From: Tessaracoccus antarcticus
Lineage (GTDB): Bacteria; Actinomycetota; Actinomycetes; Propionibacteriales; Propionibacteriaceae
Direction of reading: 5' to 3'
Length of the DNA stretch: 64,000 nucleotides
Assembly (NCBI RefSeq): GCF_003688855.1
Contig: NZ_REFW01000002.1
Span: 248,001 to 312,000 of the forward strand
Shown here: piece after piece, positions 49,800-59,932 of the stretch
Numbering within the stretch: the first letter of the stretch is position 1
Layout: every line of letters starts with the position of its first letter
Translations under genes and position numbers: made by a program
The notes under the pieces: generated by a model
Database searches by the model: none
Seen by the model: the letters and a program-made list of their open reading frames with translations, nothing else
What the model was told of the DNA's origin: nothing

Positions 49800-50498
49800 G
49801 TGTCCACGACTCTCACCACTCATCAGCGAGCGATGCGATCGACGGTTGTGAAAAAGGTCATCATGGCAGTGACCGGCCTCATCATGATCGCGTTCCTGCT
49901 CATGCACATGTACGGCAACCTCAAGATGTTCGCAGGGGAGGAAGCTTTCGACCACTATGCACACTGGTTGAAGGGAGACATCCTCTACCCGATAGTGCCC
50001 CAGGGCTGGTTCATCTGGATCTTCCGGACCGGACTCCTGGCGGCCCTCGTGCTGCACATCTGGTCTGCCGCCTCCCTCTCTATGCGCACCCTGGCGGTGC
50101 GCGGACCCGGCTATGACAAGTTCAAGCCGCAGGCCCAGACCTACTCCGCCCGCACCATGCGCTGGGGCGGCATCCTCGTGGGACTCTTCATCGTCTTCCA
50201 CCTCCTGCAATTCACCGTCAAGGTCCTCCGCACCGGCTTCGACGCCAACGCGGGGCCGTACGAAATGTTCGTGCTGTCGTTCTCGACGTGGTGGGTTTTC
50301 GCGTTCTACGCCGTGCTGATGGTGCTCATCTGCATGCACGTTCGCCACGGTTTCTGGAGCGCCTTCCAGACGCTGGGCCTCAACTCCTCGGCCAAGTCCC
50401 AGCGCTGGCTGAACCTGCTCGGAATCGGTGTTGGTGTCGTCCTGTACGTGGGCTTCATGCTTCCGCCAGTGGCCGTTTTGATCGGATGGGTTAACTAA
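49800..50498 (+). CDS. sdhC: Succinate dehydrogenase cytochrome b subunit (type B, single subunit)
   Basis: Membrane anchor of complex II carrying haem b and the menaquinone site. 232 aa from GTG 49800; an upstream extension overlaps trmD. Five membrane helices with histidines spaced as haem ligands (FLLMHMYGN, LVLHIWSAAS, FIVFHLLQF, CMHVRHGFW). The single-subunit anchor and the sdhC-A-B order are typical of actinobacterial, menaquinone-linked enzymes. sdhA starts 3 bp after the stop. Confidence 0.93.
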   Translation: MSTTLTTHQRAMRSTVVKKVIMAVTGLIMIAFLLMHMYGNLKMFAGEEAFDHYAHWLKGDILYPIVPQGWFIWIFRTGLLAALVLHIWSAASLSMRTLAVRGPGYDKFKPQAQTYSARTMRWGGILVGLFIVFHLLQFTVKVLRTGFDANAGPYEMFVLSFSTWWVFAFYAVLMVLICMHVRHGFWSAFQTLGLNSSAKSQRWLNLLGIGVGVVLYVGFMLPPVAVLIGWVN

Positions 50499-50501
50499 GA
50501 C

Positions 50502-52571
50502 ATGACAACGACCGAAGAAGTGACGCATCTCGAGCGCCTGGACATTCCCAGGAACTTGCAGAGCCCCACCGCCCCCAGCACGAAGACCCCCACGGATTTC
50601 TTCGTCGAGGGTGCCGACATCTCTGATGGCAAGGCCCCCGACGTCGGCATCAGCGAGATGTGGAAGACCCGACAGTTCCAGGCACGCCTGGTGAACCCGT
50701 CGAACCGCCGCAAGCTGTCCGTCATCATCGTCGGCACCGGTCTTGCCGGTGGCGCCGCAGCAGCCACGCTGGGCGAGGCCGGCTACAACGTCCTGAACTT
50801 CTGTTACCAGGACAGCCCCCGCCGCGCCCACTCCATCGCGGCCCAGGGTGGCATCAACGCGGCGAAGAACTACCGCAACGACGGTGACTCCACGTTCCGG
50901 CTGTTCTACGACACCGTCAAGGGCGGTGACTACCGCTCCCGCGAGACCAACGTGTACCGCCTCGCGGAGGTGTCCGCCAACATCATCGACCAGTGCGTCG
51001 CCCAGGGTGTTCCGTTCGCTCGTGAGTACGGCGGGCTGCTCGACACCCGCTCGTTCGGCGGCGTGCAGGTGCAGCGCACCTTCTACGCCCGCGGCCAGAC
51101 AGGTCAGCAGCTGCTGATCGGCGCCTACCAGCAGTTGGAGCGTCAGGTCGCCGCCGGCACCGTCAAGATGCACACCCGCCACGAGATGGTGGAGGTCATC
51201 GTCGTCGACGGCGTCGCCCGCGGCATCGTGACCCGCAACATGGTCAACGGCAAGATCGAGAGCTGGACGGCCGACGCCGTGGTGCTCGCCACAGGCGGGT
51301 ACGGCAACGTCTTCTTCCTCTCCACCAACGCCATGGGCTGCAACGTGACGGCCACCTGGCGCGCTCACCGCAAGGGCGCCTACTTCGGCAACCCCTGCTA
51401 CACGCAGATCCACCCCACCTGCATCCCGGTGCACGGCGACACTCAGTCGAAGCTGACGCTCATGTCGGAGTCCCTGCGCAATGACGGCCGGATCTGGGTG
51501 CCGAAGCGCGCCGAGGACTGCCAGAAGGATCCACGCCAGATCCCCGAGGAGGACCGCGACTACTACCTGGAGCGGATCTACCCCTCGTTCGGCAACCTGG
51601 TTCCACGCGACATTGCGTCCCGCCAGGCCAAGAACATGTGCGACGAGGGTCGTGGCGTTGGCCCGGCCATCACCGAGCGTGCTCCTGACGGGACCGAGTC
51701 CAAGGTCAGCCGCGGTGTCTACCTGGACTTCGCCGACGCCATCGCCAGGCTCGGCCAGCCTGCAGTGTCTGCCAAGTACGGCAACCTCTTCGACATGTAC
51801 GCCCAGATCACGGGCGAGAATCCGTACGAGACGCCGATGCGCATCTACCCGGCCGTGCACTACACGATGGGTGGGCTGTGGGTCGATTACGACCTGCAGA
51901 GCTCCATCACGGGCCTGTACGTCACGGGTGAGGCGAACTTCTCCGACCATGGCGCCAACCGGTTGGGTGCCTCAGCGCTCATGCAGGGCCTTGCGGACGG
52001 CTACTTCGTGCTGCCGAACACCATCAACGACTACCTCGCGGATGCACCGTACGAGAAGCTCTCCGCTGAGCATCCGGCGGTCGTGGAGGCCGTCGAATCG
52101 GCCAAGGCGCGCGTGGAGAGACTCCTCAGCATCCAGGGCACACGCTCCGTGGACTCGTTCCACAAGGAACTCGGCCACATCATGTGGGAGTACTGCGGCA
52201 TGTACCGCACCGAGGAGGGCCTCATCAAGGCCATCGGCCTCATCCAGGAGCTGAAGGAGGAGTTCTGGTCCAACGTCCGGGTCACCGGCGTGAACGAGGA
52301 CTTCAACCAGGCGCTGGAGCGTGCCGGCCGCGTCGCCGACTTCATCGAGCTCGGTGAGCTGATGTGCGTCGACGCACTGCACCGTCGCGAATCGTGCGGC
52401 GGTCACTTCCGCGGCGAGTCCCAGACCCCCGAAGGGGAGGCGCTGCGGCACGACGACGAGTTCCTCTACGTGGCGGCGTGGGAGTTCGGCGGTGAAGGCG
52501 GCAAGCCCGTCCTGCACCGCGAACCGCTGGTCTACAAGGCAATCGAACTGAAGCAACGGAGTTACACGTGA
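50502..52571 (+). CDS. sdhA: Succinate dehydrogenase/fumarate reductase flavoprotein subunit
   Basis: FAD-carrying catalytic subunit oxidising succinate to fumarate. 689 aa. An N-terminal extension of about 65 residues precedes the FAD motif [20 protein letters not shown]; the flavin-linking His is in [17 protein letters not shown]; later [10 protein letters not shown] and [20 protein letters not shown]. The extension is usual for this type-B class. Overlaps sdhB by 4 bp (GTGA). Confidence 0.95.
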   Translation: MTTTEEVTHLERLDIPRNLQSPTAPSTKTPTDFFVEGADISDGKAPDVGISEMWKTRQFQARLVNPSNRRKLSVIIVGTGLAGGAAAATLGEAGYNVLNFCYQDSPRRAHSIAAQGGINAAKNYRNDGDSTFRLFYDTVKGGDYRSRETNVYRLAEVSANIIDQCVAQGVPFAREYGGLLDTRSFGGVQVQRTFYARGQTGQQLLIGAYQQLERQVAAGTVKMHTRHEMVEVIVVDGVARGIVTRNMVNGKIESWTADAVVLATGGYGNVFFLSTNAMGCNVTATWRAHRKGAYFGNPCYTQIHPTCIPVHGDTQSKLTLMSESLRNDGRIWVPKRAEDCQKDPRQIPEEDRDYYLERIYPSFGNLVPRDIASRQAKNMCDEGRGVGPAITERAPDGTESKVSRGVYLDFADAIARLGQPAVSAKYGNLFDMYAQITGENPYETPMRIYPAVHYTMGGLWVDYDLQSSITGLYVTGEANFSDHGANRLGASALMQGLADGYFVLPNTINDYLADAPYEKLSAEHPAVVEAVESAKARVERLLSIQGTRSVDSFHKELGHIMWEYCGMYRTEEGLIKAIGLIQELKEEFWSNVRVTGVNEDFNQALERAGRVADFIELGELMCVDALHRRESCGGHFRGESQTPEGEALRHDDEFLYVAAWEFGGEGGKPVLHREPLVYKAIELKQRSYT

Positions 52572-53317
52572 AACTCAAGCTACGCATCTGGCGCCAGGCC
52601 GGACCGAACGCCACCGGCAAGCTCGTCGACTACGACATCGACGGCGTCTCGGAGGACATGTCCTTCCTGGAAATGCTGGACCTTCTCAACGAGAACCTCA
52701 CCAACGTCAACGAGGAGCCGGTGGCCTTCGACCACGACTGCCGCGAAGGCATCTGTGGCATGTGTGGCGTCGTCGTCAACGGCATCGCCCACGGTGGGTC
52801 CTCCACCACGGTGTGCCAGCTCCACATGCGTTCCTTCGCCGATGGAGCCACCATCGAGATCGAGCCGTGGCAGGCGGGTGCCTTCCCGGTCCTGAAGGAC
52901 CTCGCAGTCGACCGCAGTGCGTTCGATCGCATCATCCAGGCCGGGGGGTTCATCTCTTCCAACACCGGTTCTGCACCGGACGCCCATGCCATGCCGGCGC
53001 CGAAGCGGGAAGCGGACGTCGCCTTCGACAACGCCACCTGCATCGGTTGCGGCGCCTGTGTGGCCGCCTGCCCCAACAGCTCCGCCATGCTGTTCACGGC
53101 CGCCAAGATCACGCATCTGGCGATGCTGCCGCAGGGCCAGCCCGAGCGGTACTCCCGTGTGAAGTCCATGGTGGCTGCACACGACGAGGAAGGTTTCGGC
53201 AACTGCACCAACATCGGTGAGTGCGCCGCGGTCTGCCCCAAGGGCATCCCGTTGGAGTCCATCGCCCAGCTGAACCGCGACCTCATCAAGTCGATGTTCA
53301 CCAAGGACGGCAAGTAG
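52568..53317 (+). CDS. sdhB: Succinate dehydrogenase iron-sulfur subunit
   Basis: Electron-transfer subunit between SdhA and SdhC. 249 aa from GTG 52568. [2Fe-2S] cysteines in [15 protein letters not shown], [4Fe-4S] in [12 protein letters not shown], [3Fe-4S] in [15 protein letters not shown]; all present. A terminator follows 16 bp after the stop. Confidence 0.96.
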   Translation: MKLKLRIWRQAGPNATGKLVDYDIDGVSEDMSFLEMLDLLNENLTNVNEEPVAFDHDCREGICGMCGVVVNGIAHGGSSTTVCQLHMRSFADGATIEIEPWQAGAFPVLKDLAVDRSAFDRIIQAGGFISSNTGSAPDAHAMPAPKREADVAFDNATCIGCGACVAACPNSSAMLFTAAKITHLAMLPQGQPERYSRVKSMVAAHDEEGFGNCTNIGECAAVCPKGIPLESIAQLNRDLIKSMFTKDGK

Positions 53318-53333
53318 CACCCAGCGACACCAT

Positions 53334-53365
53334 GAGAGGGCGTCCCCCGCGGGGGGCGCCCTCTC
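53334..53365 (+). terminator. Terminator after sdhCAB
   Basis: GAGAGGGCG pairs with CGCCCTCTC and the inner C and G runs extend the stem. No long T tract. Confidence 0.8.
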
Positions 53366-53388
53366 GTGATCTGTCCCAGGGTCCCCCT

Positions 53389-53418
53389 TTGGCCCGGGGT
53401 GCCCGGCTGTGGCATAAT
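53389..53418 (+). promoter_or_regulatory. Probable rplS promoter
   Basis: CATAAT (53413-53418), one mismatch to TATAAT, with TTGGCC (53389-53394) 18 bp upstream, located after the sdhB terminator and about 120 bp before rplS. Confidence 0.5.
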
Positions 53419-53538
53419 TTGTCGCTGTTGCCCATCAGTGGCGACCGGCCGATGTCCAGCTCCTGCCACGGGGGGATTGTCTGGGCCGTCGGTGCGCAAT
53501 TACTTACGCGGTGACCTGTGGCACTGACGAGGACACAT

Positions 53539-53886
53539 ATGACAAATCCACTCATCAAGGCCGTCGACCAGGCTGCGCTCCGCGACGATCTCCCAGCGTT
53601 CCGCGCCGGTGACTCCATCAAGGTGCACGTGCGCGTCGTCGAGGGCACCCGCTCCCGTGTGCAGGTGTTTGCCGGCGTCGTGATCGCCCGCAACGCAGGC
53701 GGCGTTCAGGAAGCCTTCACCGTCCGCAAGGTCAGCTTCGGCGTCGGCGTGGAGCGTACCTTCCCGCTGCACAGCCCCATCATCGAGAAGATCGAGGTGG
53801 AGCGTCGTGGCGACGTGCGTCGCGCCAAGCTGTACTACCTGCGCAACCTGCGCGGCAAGGCAGCCAAGATCAAGGAAAAGCGCTGA
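53539..53886 (+). CDS. rplS: 50S ribosomal protein L19
   Basis: 115 aa from ATG 53539, which has GAGGACACAT upstream; a start 21 bp earlier is possible. [20 protein letters not shown] and [20 protein letters not shown] are diagnostic. In many bacteria rplS belongs to the rpsP-trmD operon; here the sdh genes lie between. Confidence 0.96.
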   Translation: MTNPLIKAVDQAALRDDLPAFRAGDSIKVHVRVVEGTRSRVQVFAGVVIARNAGGVQEAFTVRKVSFGVGVERTFPLHSPIIEKIEVERRGDVRRAKLYYLRNLRGKAAKIKEKR

Positions 53887-53909
53887 ACCTCGCGAACAGC
53901 GACGACATC

Positions 53910-53940
53910 GACGGGCCGCCGGCATTGCCGGCGGCCCGTC
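53910..53940 (+). terminator. Terminator after rplS
   Basis: A perfect 14-bp stem, GACGGGCCGCCGGC (53910-53923) with GCCGGCGGCCCGTC (53927-53940) around ATT, 23 bp after the stop; flanking CGAC/GTCG extend it. No T tract. Confidence 0.85.
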
Positions 53941-54019
53941 GTCGTGTCCCCCGGGCGGGGATGCGGCAGCATCGGCGGTATCATCCAATCTGCGGCGTTG
54001 CCGCACGACTGGGGAGTGG

Positions 54020-54832
54020 ATGAGGGGTGTGTCTGTGGATGCCGACGAGGACGCAACGCTCGACGGGCAAACCCGCCGCGGAACCACGACGCAGAAGTCG
54101 TTCGGGCGGCGGGCCCTGGGCTGGCTTTCCGAGGGTGCCATCATCGTCATCGGCGCCCTCATCATCTCCACCCTGCTCCGCAGTTTCGTGGCCCAGATGT
54201 TCCTGATCCCGAGCGGGAGCATGGAGAACACCCTCCAGGTCAACGACCGCGTGCTGGTGGCCAAGTTCGGCGGCTTCCAGCGTGGTGACGTCGTGGTGTT
54301 CGAGGATCCGGGTGACTGGCTCGGTCCGTCCCAGGTGACCGAGAACCCGATTCGAGTGGGACTCGAATTCATAGGCGTCCTGCCCAATTCCGCCACCGAA
54401 CACCTCATCAAGCGTGTCATCGGCATGCCCGGCGACCATGTGAAGTCTGCAGGCGACGGTGCCCCGGTCACCGTCAACGGCGTCGCGCTGGATGAGACCT
54501 CGTACCTGTACTCCGAGGGTGGTGTGCAGGTGGCACCCGCCAACATCCCCTTTGACATCATCGTGCCCGCCGACCGCATCTTCGTCATGGGTGACCACCG
54601 GAACCAGTCCGCTGATTCCCGGTGCCGTCTCACCAACGTCAATGCGGGGGAGGCACCCGGCATGGCCGCGTTCGTCCCCGTGGACAAGGTGGTGGGGGCT
54701 TCGGTGGCCATCGTGTCGCCGCTGGATCGGATCTCCACGTTCACGGTTCCCGCCACTTTCGCCGCTGTGCCCGACCCCGAGCAACCGGCTCCGGCGGACC
54801 CTGAGATCCGCGAAGCCAGCCCGGGGTGCTGA
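54020..54832 (+). CDS. lepB: Signal peptidase I
   Basis: Membrane Ser/Lys protease removing signal peptides from exported proteins. 270 aa from ATG 54020 (GGGGAG just upstream; GTG 54029 also possible). One membrane helix at about 32-54, then the catalytic Ser in FLIPSGSMENTL, the Lys in LIKRVIGMPGD, and the box GDHRNQSADSR. Followed directly by rnhB with overlapping TGAGTG. Confidence 0.95.
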   Translation: MRGVSVDADEDATLDGQTRRGTTTQKSFGRRALGWLSEGAIIVIGALIISTLLRSFVAQMFLIPSGSMENTLQVNDRVLVAKFGGFQRGDVVVFEDPGDWLGPSQVTENPIRVGLEFIGVLPNSATEHLIKRVIGMPGDHVKSAGDGAPVTVNGVALDETSYLYSEGGVQVAPANIPFDIIVPADRIFVMGDHRNQSADSRCRLTNVNAGEAPGMAAFVPVDKVVGASVAIVSPLDRISTFTVPATFAAVPDPEQPAPADPEIREASPGC

Positions 54833-55465
54833 GTGATTCGTCCGGGACGAGGTCAGTACGGGTACGAGAGGGCGCTCTTCAGGGCGGGGCTCTCACCTGT
54901 CGCGGGTGCTGATGAGGCGGGGAGGGGTGCCTGCGCCGGGCCGCTCGTGGCGGCCGCCGTCGTCCTGGATCCGAACCGCCCCATCAAGGGGCTCGACGAC
55001 TCGAAGGCTCTGACTGCGCGGCAGCGGGAGAGGCTGCACGGCGAGATCATGGCCAGGGCCGTGGCGGTGGCCACGGTCCGTGTGGAGCACGACGAGTGTG
55101 ACCGCCTCGGTATGCATCAAGCTGACCTGCACGCGCTGCGTCGTGCCGTCGCCCGCCTCGAGGTTCCGCCCTCCTTTGTCCTCACCGATGGCTTCCCCGT
55201 CGACGGTCTTGGTGTTCCGGGTCTCGGGATATGGAAGGGGGACAAGGTGGCTGCGTGCGTGAGCGCTGCCTCCATCGTTGCCAAGGTCACGAGGGACGCC
55301 ATCATGACGCAGTACGACGAGGAGTACCCGCACTACGGGTTCGCCATCCACAAGGGTTACTGCACGGCTGCCCACCAAGCTGCACTCGAGGAACACGGGC
55401 CGTGTGACATCCACCGCTGGTGCTTCGACAACGTCGTCAGAACGGCTAGGGTTGGTTCATCATGA
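54833..55465 (+). CDS. rnhB: Ribonuclease HII
   Basis: Cuts RNA in RNA-DNA hybrids and removes misincorporated ribonucleotides. 210 aa from GTG 54833. Catalytic AGADEAGRGACAGPL (Asp, Glu), the LDDSKALTARQRERL helix, and VAKVTRDAIM with a later Asp. Overlaps the DUF2469 gene by ATGA. Confidence 0.95.
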   Translation: MIRPGRGQYGYERALFRAGLSPVAGADEAGRGACAGPLVAAAVVLDPNRPIKGLDDSKALTARQRERLHGEIMARAVAVATVRVEHDECDRLGMHQADLHALRRAVARLEVPPSFVLTDGFPVDGLGVPGLGIWKGDKVAACVSAASIVAKVTRDAIMTQYDEEYPHYGFAIHKGYCTAAHQAALEEHGPCDIHRWCFDNVVRTARVGSS

Positions 55466-55773
55466 GCGCGGAAGATCTGGAGCAGTACGAGAGCAAGCTT
55501 GAGCTTGACCTGTACCGCGAGTACAAGGACGTCGTCAACATCTTCACCTATGCAGTGGAGACCGAGCGGCGTTTCTACCTGTGCAACGCCGTGGACCTGA
55601 AGGTCCGCACCGAGGGCGGCGATGTGTACTACGAGGTGTCCATGGGGGATGCCTGGGTCTGGGACATGTACCGGCCCGCGCGCTTCGTGAAATCCGCCAA
55701 GGTTCTCACCTTCCGTGACGTCTCCATCGAGGAGATCGCCCACTCCGAGTTCCAGCTCCCCGAGGATCGCTGA
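55462..55773 (+). CDS. DUF2469 family protein
   Basis: 103 aa. MSAEDLEQYESKLELDLYRE and VWDMYRPARFVKSAKVLTF match DUF2469, a small conserved actinobacterial protein of unknown function found between rnhB and yraN. Acidic, soluble, no membrane segment. Confidence 0.92.
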   Translation: MSAEDLEQYESKLELDLYREYKDVVNIFTYAVETERRFYLCNAVDLKVRTEGGDVYYEVSMGDAWVWDMYRPARFVKSAKVLTFRDVSIEEIAHSEFQLPEDR

Positions 55774-55842
55774 GAACCAACCTGTGGAGTAGTGGTTTCC
55801 CGCCACCGGCCGTGACCACACTGGCTTGCGGAGGTGGGACCC

Positions 55843-56217
55843 ATGGCCATCAATCAGCGGGCTGCGGCCCTCGGCGTGCACGGCGAGGACATTGCCGCCG
55901 CGCACCTGGAGACGCTTGGCTGGCGCATCATCGAACGCAACTGGCGATGTCCGGCGGGCGAACTGGACATCATCGCGTGGGACGAGGCCGCCAGGGCAAT
56001 CGTGTTCGTGGAGGTCAAGAGCCGCTCCAGCACGGCGTTCGGTGACCCGCTGGAGGCCATCACCTGGCGCAAGCAGGCCAAGCTGAGGGAGTTGGCCACC
56101 CTCTGGCTGCGCGTCACCACACCCCGGGTCCGCAACATCCGCCTGGACGCCATGGGGGTCCTCCTCCCACGCGGCGGTCAGCCCGAGGTGACACACGTCC
56201 GGGGGATCGGGGCGTGA
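55843..56217 (+). CDS. YraN/UPF0102 endonuclease-like protein
   Basis: 124 aa from ATG 55843 (GGAGGTGGG 5-10 bp upstream). Restriction-endonuclease-like fold with GEDIAAAHLETLGWRIIERN, CPAGELDIIAWD and IVFVEVKSRS. The acidic and lysine residues of the PD-(D/E)xK core are intact. Role probably in DNA processing; not established. Overlaps comM by GTGA. Confidence 0.9.
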   Translation: MAINQRAAALGVHGEDIAAAHLETLGWRIIERNWRCPAGELDIIAWDEAARAIVFVEVKSRSSTAFGDPLEAITWRKQAKLRELATLWLRVTTPRVRNIRLDAMGVLLPRGGQPEVTHVRGIGA

Positions 56218-57743
56218 GAATCGCTTGCGCCTGGTCGGTGTCCCTGTCCGGGCTGGAGGGATCCCCGGTACAGGTGGAAGCCGCCACCGGGCAGGGCCTC
56301 CCGAAGATCTCACTGGTGGGGCTGCCGGATGCGGCGCTGCTGCAGGCCCGGGATCGGGTGCGGGCAGCCATCAGTGGGGCTGCGTACGAGTTCCCCAAAG
56401 GCATCCTGACCATCAACCTGTCGCCGGCGAACCTTCCCAAGAACGGGTCCCACTATGACCTGGCCATCGCGGCTGCCATCTTGGCGGCCACCGAGGAGGT
56501 GCCCTCCGAGATGGTCAAATCCACGATGTTCTTCGGCGAGTTGGGTCTCGACGGGAACGTGCGTCGTATGCGGGGGATCCTGCCGGCCATGCTGGCAGCG
56601 TCGCGGGCAGGTTTCCAGCGGGTGATCGTGCCGCACGGCCAGGCGCGGGAGGCCTCGCTGGTGCCCGGACTCACCATCTGGCCGGTCAGGCACCTCCACG
56701 AGATGGTGGACCTGATGCATGGCCGTCCCATTGCTCTGGCGCCCGAGACATGTGAGCCGGACGAGGAGGTGGACCAGCAACCGTCGGACTTCGCGGACGT
56801 GCAGGGCCACAGCGACGGCAAGTGGGCCATGGAGGTGGCCGCTGCCGGCAGACACCACGTGTTCCTGCACGGTGCGCCCGGGGTGGGCAAGACCATGCTG
56901 GCGTCGCGGCTGCCCTCGATCCTTCCCGATCTCGGGCATGAGGATGCCATCGAGGTCTCCGCACTGCACTCGCTGGCGGGTCGCGGACTGGAGTCCGGGC
57001 TGTTGGTGCGCCCGCCGTACTCGGATCCCCACCACACCTCCACCATGGCGTCCCTCATCGGTGGCGGAGGCCGCGACATCCGCCCAGGCTCCATTTCTCT
57101 GGCCCACCGAGGAGTCCTGTTCCTCGATGAGGCCCCGGAGTTCGGAAGCCGGACCTTGGACGCGTTGCGGACGCCGTTGGAGAACGGGTGGGTGACCATT
57201 GGCCGGGTGAACCAGGTGGTGCGCTACCCGGCACGGTTCCAGCTCATCCTCGCCGCCAATCCCTGCCCCTGCGGGTATTCGGGTGTGGTGGGCAAGGAGT
57301 GCACCTGCCCGGCCATGACGGTGCGTCGATACCGCGAGCGGTTGTCCGGACCCATACTGGATCGCATCGACATCCGTCACCACATGCTGCCTCTGACACG
57401 GGCATTCCTTGCCGACTCGGACGAGCCCCCGGAGACCAGTGTCCAGGTGTTGACGAGGGTGATGGAGGCGAGGGGCCGGCAGCAGTACCGGCTGATGGCA
57501 ACGCCGTGGTGCACGAACGGGGAGGTGCCCGGTTCCTATCTCCGCAAGCATCTTCCCCTGCCCGAGGACCTGGGGCCGTTGGAGCGGGGGCTGTCCAACG
57601 GCACGCTCAGTGCCCGAGGGGTGGACAAGGTGTTGCGTCTCGCGTGGACGCTGGCGGATCTGGAGGGGGAGGATCGCATCGGCACCGGCAATCTGCGGGT
57701 GGCGATGCTCATGCGGCAGGGCGAACTGGCGAGGGTGGGCTGA
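56214..57743 (+). CDS. comM: YifB/ComM-like Mg-chelatase-family AAA+ ATPase
   Basis: 509 aa from GTG 56214. An N-terminal Lon-like domain (about 1-170), then AAA+ Walker A GAPGVGKTMLASRLP (about 221-235), Walker B GVLFLDEAPEFGS, a NPCPCGYSG zinc-like region and the MCM-type sensor part. ComM of naturally competent bacteria is a branch-migration helicase; competence of this organism cannot be inferred. It is followed by dprA, the usual pair. Confidence 0.92.
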   Translation: MRIACAWSVSLSGLEGSPVQVEAATGQGLPKISLVGLPDAALLQARDRVRAAISGAAYEFPKGILTINLSPANLPKNGSHYDLAIAAAILAATEEVPSEMVKSTMFFGELGLDGNVRRMRGILPAMLAASRAGFQRVIVPHGQAREASLVPGLTIWPVRHLHEMVDLMHGRPIALAPETCEPDEEVDQQPSDFADVQGHSDGKWAMEVAAAGRHHVFLHGAPGVGKTMLASRLPSILPDLGHEDAIEVSALHSLAGRGLESGLLVRPPYSDPHHTSTMASLIGGGGRDIRPGSISLAHRGVLFLDEAPEFGSRTLDALRTPLENGWVTIGRVNQVVRYPARFQLILAANPCPCGYSGVVGKECTCPAMTVRRYRERLSGPILDRIDIRHHMLPLTRAFLADSDEPPETSVQVLTRVMEARGRQQYRLMATPWCTNGEVPGSYLRKHLPLPEDLGPLERGLSNGTLSARGVDKVLRLAWTLADLEGEDRIGTGNLRVAMLMRQGELARVG

Positions 57744-57744
57744 C

Positions 57745-58863
57745 GTGACTGTCATGGACGAGCGCAGCGCCAGGATGTCGCTGTGCGCGCTGCAGTCGCT
57801 GGGTAACCCGCAACTCTCGGAACTGGTGGCCGTCCACGGCGCCGTGGAGGTGTGGGAGGCGATTCTTGGTCGTGACGCAGAGAGCACATGGGGGCGCCGT
57901 GCTTCCATCATCGAGCCGGGGCAACTGGTGTCCGACACCCACAAGTGCAGCGCCCGCTTCGTCGTGCCCGGCGATGAGGAGTGGCCTGACTCCCTCGATC
58001 TGTTGGTCGGCGCCCGGTTGTCCGGGCAGGGCGGGCCGCCCCTGGGGTTGTGGGTGCGGGGCACGGTCCGGCTGGATGAGCTGGCGGGTTCGGTGGCGGT
58101 CGTCGGAGCACGGGCCTCCACCTCCTACGGGAACCACGTGGCCACCGAGTTCGGGGCAGATCTGGGGCTCGCGGGTCGCGTGGTGGTCTCCGGGCTCGCG
58201 TTCGGGATCGACGCTGCCGCACATCGTGGGGCGCTCTCAGCGCGGCACGAGACGGTGGCGGTACTGGCCAACGGCGTGGACTCTGCCTACCCGGTGGCGC
58301 ACACCAGCCTCATGGAGGGGGTGATTGCACGGGGTGCCGTCGTATCCGAGGCGCCGCCGGGATGCCGACCCCTGAAGGCTGCGTTCCTGGCGCGCAACCG
58401 CCTGATCGCGGCACTGACCGATGGTGTCGTGGTGGTGGAGGCGGCCGCCCGCTCCGGTGCCCGCAACACCGCGAGCTGGGCCGCGGTGCTGGGGAGGCAC
58501 GTGATGGCGGTGCCGGGCCCGGTGACGTCGTCGCTCTCGGTAACCCCGCATCGCCTGATCCGGGAGGCCACCGCCACGCTCGTGACGTCGGTGGCTGAGG
58601 TGATCGAGTTGCTCTCCCCATTCCAGCCGGAACTGGAACTGCCGTTGCAGGGCGAGGATCGGCCTTTGGACCGGTTGCCGGAGCGGCTCAGAGTGCTGCG
58701 GGAGGCAGTGGCGCCCAAGGAGGAGGTGAATGTGAGCGACTTCATGACGCGGACGGGATTATCGGTTCCTGAATGCCTCGCCGGCGTCGACGAACTTGTT
58801 GAGTTGGGCTGGCTGGAACAGGCGGGGGAGGCGGGGTGGCGGCTGCCCGGCCGTCGCCGATGA
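57745..58863 (+). CDS. dprA: DNA-processing protein DprA
   Basis: Loads RecA on incoming single-stranded DNA; widely present even in non-competent bacteria. 372 aa from GTG 57745 (ATG 57754 also possible). SAM-like N-terminus, Rossmann fold with VAVVGARASTSYG, VSGLAFGIDAAAHRGAL, FLARNRLIAALTDGVVVVEA and SGARNTASWA, and a C-terminal winged-helix domain. Confidence 0.95.
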   Translation: MTVMDERSARMSLCALQSLGNPQLSELVAVHGAVEVWEAILGRDAESTWGRRASIIEPGQLVSDTHKCSARFVVPGDEEWPDSLDLLVGARLSGQGGPPLGLWVRGTVRLDELAGSVAVVGARASTSYGNHVATEFGADLGLAGRVVVSGLAFGIDAAAHRGALSARHETVAVLANGVDSAYPVAHTSLMEGVIARGAVVSEAPPGCRPLKAAFLARNRLIAALTDGVVVVEAAARSGARNTASWAAVLGRHVMAVPGPVTSSLSVTPHRLIREATATLVTSVAEVIELLSPFQPELELPLQGEDRPLDRLPERLRVLREAVAPKEEVNVSDFMTRTGLSVPECLAGVDELVELGWLEQAGEAGWRLPGRRR

Positions 58864-59114
58864 TTCGACTTCTGGCACACGGCCCCGGCCCCGGCGCCCG
58901 CGCTGCGATCCACCTCAGTCCGCCTCCCCAAGCCGTCTCCGGGCAGAGCCCTTCTGCGGTGATTGCGCCTCGGCTCACACGGTGCCCGGCTCATTCCTGC
59001 CGCCGAAGAAGTGTCGGTGGGATTCGGTCCGCGCCGGACTACTGTTGGCCATACCCACCTCGATCACCCGAGCGAGGGTCTACCCAAGGGCCGGGCTCAC
59101 GAGAGGACACGAAC

Positions 59115-59417
59115 ATGAAGGTATCGATCAATGGAGTGGTCGTCGCTGAGGCGCCCGAGCAGGACCTCATCAGCATCGAGGGCAACCGCTACTTCCCGCC
59201 GTCCTCGCTCATGAGCGAGTCGTTCTCCGACAGCCCCACTCCATACACCTGCCCGTGGAAGGGCAAGGCGCAGTACCACGACGTCACGGCGGGTGGGGCG
59301 ACGCATCACGACGCCGCCTGGAGCTATCCCACGCCGTATCCGGCATCGTTCGATCGCGTTGGACGCGACTACAGCGGCTACGTGGCCTTCGACAAGTCCC
59401 AGGTTTCCATCAGCTGA
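59115..59417 (+). CDS. DUF427 family protein
   Basis: 100 aa from ATG 59115 with GAGAGGACACGAAC upstream. YFPPSSLMSESFSDS, CPWKGKAQYHDV and VAFDKSQVSIS are the family's conserved blocks; compact beta fold. Function unknown; common in actinobacteria and usually a single gene. The frame stays open 250 bp upstream to the dprA end, without homology; the 58864-59114 interval otherwise shows no gene. Confidence 0.9.
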   Translation: MKVSINGVVVAEAPEQDLISIEGNRYFPPSSLMSESFSDSPTPYTCPWKGKAQYHDVTAGGATHHDAAWSYPTPYPASFDRVGRDYSGYVAFDKSQVSIS

Positions 59418-59550
59418 CCCCGGAACTGGTGGTCGGTACCGAAATGCCTCGACGGCGTCGACAACAGTGTGCGTAGGGGACGGCCCCGGACATGTCGATG
59501 AAGTCGGGGCGTGTGGCCGTTGTGGACACCCAGGGGAATGTGCCCGGAGC

Positions 59551-59556
59551 TACAAT
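59551..59556 (+). promoter_or_regulatory. Probable -10 element for the small membrane protein gene
   Basis: TACAAT, one mismatch to consensus, 70 bp before the ATG at 59627. No good -35; TGGACA at 59523-59528 is 22 bp away. Confidence 0.4.
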
Positions 59557-59626
59557 TCGAGGGTGACGTGCGACCTCGTCGCCGGACTCTCGGGGCACAC
59601 GTCCTCCAGACAGAAGAGGAACGACA

Positions 59627-59932
59627 ATGTCCGCGACGCTGAGGCTCACACACAAGGCAATCGGCGCGGAGGTTCGTCGCGGTGACTACGAGGTCGTCGT
59701 AGACGCAGTGCGTGTGGGGTCTGTCCACATGCATGGCACGATCGAAGTGCCAGTCGCTTCCGGCTCCCACACCCTCCAGATACGGGAGGGGAGGAATTCG
59801 AGCCGCATCGTGACATGTGAAGCCGCCGAAGGCGGGGTCGTCGCCTTCCGGTGCACGGGAAAGCGGTTCCTGCCGCTGTTCCTGGCGTCGTTCCTGGCTC
59901 CCAGCCTTGCCCTCGTACTCGTCCGCGAGTAG
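59627..59932 (+). CDS. Small membrane-anchored protein of unknown function
   Basis: 101 aa, ATG 59627 after GAAGAGGAACGACA. The N-terminal part is a beta-rich stretch with RGDYEVVVDAVRVGSV and VASGSHTLQIREGRNSSR, similar in pattern to PEGA-like repeats; one hydrophobic helix (about 80-98) is at the C-terminus. Proteins with this layout recur in actinobacteria, but I know of no assigned function. Confidence 0.75.
   Translation: MSATLRLTHKAIGAEVRRGDYEVVVDAVRVGSVHMHGTIEVPVASGSHTLQIREGRNSSRIVTCEAAEGGVVAFRCTGKRFLPLFLASFLAPSLALVLVRE

Noticed and set aside
58860-59114. N-terminal extension of the DUF427 protein back to the dprA stop
   Set aside because: Compositionally unlike the domain, no homology, and a good ribosome-binding site precedes ATG 59115.
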